NCBI GenBank assembly: GCA_003601535.1
Contig: PIXW01000071.1
Span: forward strand, 1 to 6,727
Direction: 5' to 3'
From: ANME-2 cluster archaeon
GTDB lineage: Archaea; Halobacteriota; Methanosarcinia; Methanosarcinales; Methanogasteraceae
Length of the DNA stretch: 6,727 nucleotides
This document shows positions 5,064 to 6,727 of the stretch, one piece after another. The position numbers and the translations under genes were made by a program. Position 1 is the stretch's first letter, and the number at the start of each line of letters is the position of its first letter. The notes under the pieces are model-generated. The model was not told where the DNA came from and did no database searches. It saw only the letters and a list, made by a program, of their open reading frames with translations.

Positions 5064-6726
5064 AACCTATCTCTATGTTTCCAGCTACAGCTTGTATGAT
5101 CATGAGCGCATCGAGCGAGGTAATTTTCCCGTCTGAATCCACGTCTGCTGCAGAATCAGTATCGATGCTTCCAACAGCCATCTGTAAAGCGAGTACCGCA
5201 TCTGCGGTCGAGAGTTTTCCATCGTGATTGACATCGCCGTGTATTTCTGGGCCCGGGGCACATGGAACTGGTCCATCTGCAGGGGGATAGAACTTCACTA
5301 CGCCGCTATACGATGATTCATCGTCATCGTAGATACTTGCATCGATCGTGGTGAGATTGGTCGTTCCCCAGTAATTGTTTCTCGCTTCCACATCGTAGCG
5401 GCCATTGTCGAAGTTACAGTCGTAACTGCCGTCAGATTGTAGCTGACCGTTCGACATGATGTTATTGTATTCGATCATGTTGTCTCTACTATCTGATACT
5501 TCGAATCCACTCCATCTGTTGTTGTACACCCAGTTGCAGGAGATAATATTCTTATCTGCGTCGTACAGGCTGATGCCGCATTTGTTCAAGTGTACAGTGT
5601 TTTTCTCAAGGTAGTTGTTGTTCGAAGACCCCAAGTAGATGCCGTAGTCCCAGTTGTCCGATATCATGTTGCCACTGAAGTTGTTGTTGTCTGAGCCATA
5701 TACGAAGATACCGGTACGACCCCCACTCATATCACGAATTTGAACCGAGTTCGCGATGTTGTTCTCCAGTGTGTTATTGTTCGAACCACTCAACTGGATG
5801 CCGCAGTTGTTGTTTGCGAGTATGTTATCGCTCGAGCCAGACAGAGAGATGCCACAATTGTTGTTTGTGAGTGTGTTGTTACTCGATCTAGACAGATAGA
5901 TTCCGTATTTTTGTGTGTAATCAATGGTAACGTTTTCTATCCTTGAATTATTCGTCCATAAAAACACTACTTCCAAGCTATTATTTGTTAATATTAAATT
6001 TCTCACTGTTATATTCGTGGAGTTTACGACTTCGACAAAACCAGCATCGCCTGAAATTTGCTTATCCTTCTGATTAACCCAGTAATAGATCGGTTTTCCA
6101 TTAACGGTGTTGCTCGTGTCTACGTTCTGGATGTAGTCAGAAAGACTACTACTACTACCATCAACATTGAAGTTGTACGTGTTTTCAGACATCGTGTTGT
6201 TTTGCAGCGTGTTGTTACTTGAATGATATAGCTCGATGCCATATCTGTTGTTCGATGCGGTGTTGCCAATGAGCGTGTTGTTACTTGACTGATATAGCTC
6301 GATGCCGTAGCAGTCGTTGTTCGAATTCACGGTGTTGTTCATCAGTATATTGTCGCTCGAATGACTCAAGTGGATGCCATTATCATTGTTCGATGCATTG
6401 TTATCAGAAATATTGCAGTGCTCCACGTTATCAAGATAAAACCCCGATATCCAAGAAGAACCCGTTGCCGCGGTCACTGTAAACCCACTTATATTCACAT
6501 AATCAGCAGTCACATAAAAGATATGCTCTGATGTCACTGCCGCGGTCACAGTCACCACATCCGCACCCTCACCAAGCAGTGTGAGCCGCTTAGCCACACG
6601 CACATGTTCCGTATAACTGCCAGCATGCACAATGATAACATCTCCATCCCCCGCAGCATCCACAGCACCTCGTATTGTGGAATATGTTTGTCCAGAACCA
6701 ACATGCAGTTCTACCGCGCTCGCCAT
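5062..6726 (-). CDS. Secreted NosD-like parallel beta-helix protein with C-terminal dockerin domain, 5' end outside the window
   Basis: Predicted cell-surface or secreted protein, probably involved in carbohydrate binding, cell-cell contact or surface complexes. The frame is open to the window edge. The ATG at 6726 leads directly into ASAVELHVG and is probably internal, lying near a signal-peptide cleavage site whose signal sequence is upstream of the window. Residues about 5-100 form the typical N-terminal cap (GSGQTYSTIRGAVDAAGDGD, VHAGSYTE, LTLLGEG). Residues 105-185 and 272-425 are beta-helix rungs of the form GIxLxxSSNNTLxxNT. Between them lies a NosD-type insert with NGKPIYYWVNQKD (209-221). 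N-x-S/T sites are abundant, compatible with archaeal N-glycosylation. A P/G-rich linker (480-496) precedes a dockerin (497-554) with two EF-hand-like calcium loops, DVNHDGKLSTADAV and DVDSDGKITSLDAL. Dockerins bind cohesins; no cohesin is encoded in this window. The substrate is unknown, and a copper role should not be assumed from the NosD-like label. Confidence 0.88.
   Translation of the reverse strand: MASAVELHVGSGQTYSTIRGAVDAAGDGDVIIVHAGSYTEHVRVAKRLTLLGEGADVVTVTAAVTSEHIFYVTADYVNISGFTVTAATGSSWISGFYLDNVEHCNISDNNASNNDNGIHLSHSSDNILMNNTVNSNNDCYGIELYQSSNNTLIGNTASNNRYGIELYHSSNNTLQNNTMSENTYNFNVDGSSSSLSDYIQNVDTSNTVNGKPIYYWVNQKDKQISGDAGFVEVVNSTNITVRNLILTNNSLEVVFLWTNNSRIENVTIDYTQKYGIYLSRSSNNTLTNNNCGISLSGSSDNILANNNCGIQLSGSNNNTLENNIANSVQIRDMSGGRTGIFVYGSDNNNFSGNMISDNWDYGIYLGSSNNNYLEKNTVHLNKCGISLYDADKNIISCNWVYNNRWSGFEVSDSRDNMIEYNNIMSNGQLQSDGSYDCNFDNGRYDVEARNNYWGTTNLTTIDASIYDDDESSYSGVVKFYPPADGPVPCAPGPEIHGDVNHDGKLSTADAVLALQMAVGSIDTDSAADVDSDGKITSLDALMIIQAVAGNIEIG
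5803..5904 (-). repeat. Two shortened 51-nt rung repeats in the beta-helix gene
   Basis: Residues 275-291 and 292-308 are 17-residue units (GIYLSRSSNNTLTNNNC and GISLSGSSDNILANNNC). They are 5-7 residues shorter than the 22-24-residue rungs elsewhere in the protein. A third similar unit begins GIQLSGSNNNTL just downstream. The near identity of neighbouring units points to recent slippage or unequal crossing-over. Confidence 0.65.
6172..6378 (-). repeat. In-frame tandem repeats coding for beta-helix rungs (22-24 aa)
   Basis: Three consecutive coding repeats of 66-72 nt, each beginning with the GIxL codons and containing a (D/N)N-x-L-x-(N/G)NT turn: residues 117-140, 141-162 and 163-185 of the beta-helix protein. 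Each unit should form one turn of the right-handed helix. The DNA similarity reflects protein repetition, not a mobile repeat. Confidence 0.7.
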
Positions 6727-6727
6727 G

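Noticed and set aside
5740..6378. Regularly spaced similar units that could suggest a CRISPR array
   Set aside because: The units are in-frame coding repeats of a beta-helix protein with diverged sequence and no constant repeat/spacer pattern.

Overview
The window appears to come from a euryarchaeon with methanogen-type C1 metabolism, most likely a methanogen or a relative in the Methanosarcinales/ANME/Syntrophoarchaeum area. The lineage markers are a methanogenic-type (class 2) seryl-tRNA synthetase, an archaeal MptD dihydroneopterin aldolase of methanopterin biosynthesis, formylmethanofuran dehydrogenase-type B and D subunits, and a NosD-like beta-helix surface protein with an archaeal dockerin. 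The exact genus cannot be read from the sequence. All recognised genes lie on the minus strand, so transcription runs from high to low coordinates. No gene-free stretch exceeds about 115 bases.

Layout in transcription order: (1) 6726-5062, a secreted NosD-like parallel beta-helix protein ending in a two-repeat dockerin; its N-terminus lies outside the window. (2) 5013-4402, an AT-rich orphan gene for a 203-residue protein of unknown function. (3) About 4393-4183, the last ~60 codons (TGS domain) of a YchF/Obg-type GTPase whose body is missing, preceded by a 44-nt imperfect inverted repeat. (4) 4105-2258, a tightly packed cluster mptD - fwdB-like - fwdD-like, with stop/start overlap or 1-nt spacing and recognisable Shine-Dalgarno sequences at the internal junctions. 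(5) 2209-716, serS of the methanogenic type, followed by a possible 3' hairpin. (6) 602-1, endonuclease III, running off the left edge; no complete ORF exists there because the stop lies outside the window.

The right third (roughly 4140-6727) looks like accessory sequence: surface protein, low-GC orphan and truncated housekeeping gene. The left two thirds look like ordinary core genome. The most interesting point is in the core part. The FwdB-like protein keeps the four N-terminal cysteines for a [4Fe-4S] cluster. However, at the position where FwdB/FmdB has the Cys or Sec ligand of W/Mo it has Phe96, and it lacks about 22 residues around the usual conserved GYPRYNPGE segment. It is cotranscribed with a FwdD-like pterin-binding subunit and with methanopterin biosynthesis, so it may be a non-canonical paralogue of the formylmethanofuran dehydrogenase core. 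Comparisons with family sequences were made from memory and need a real alignment.
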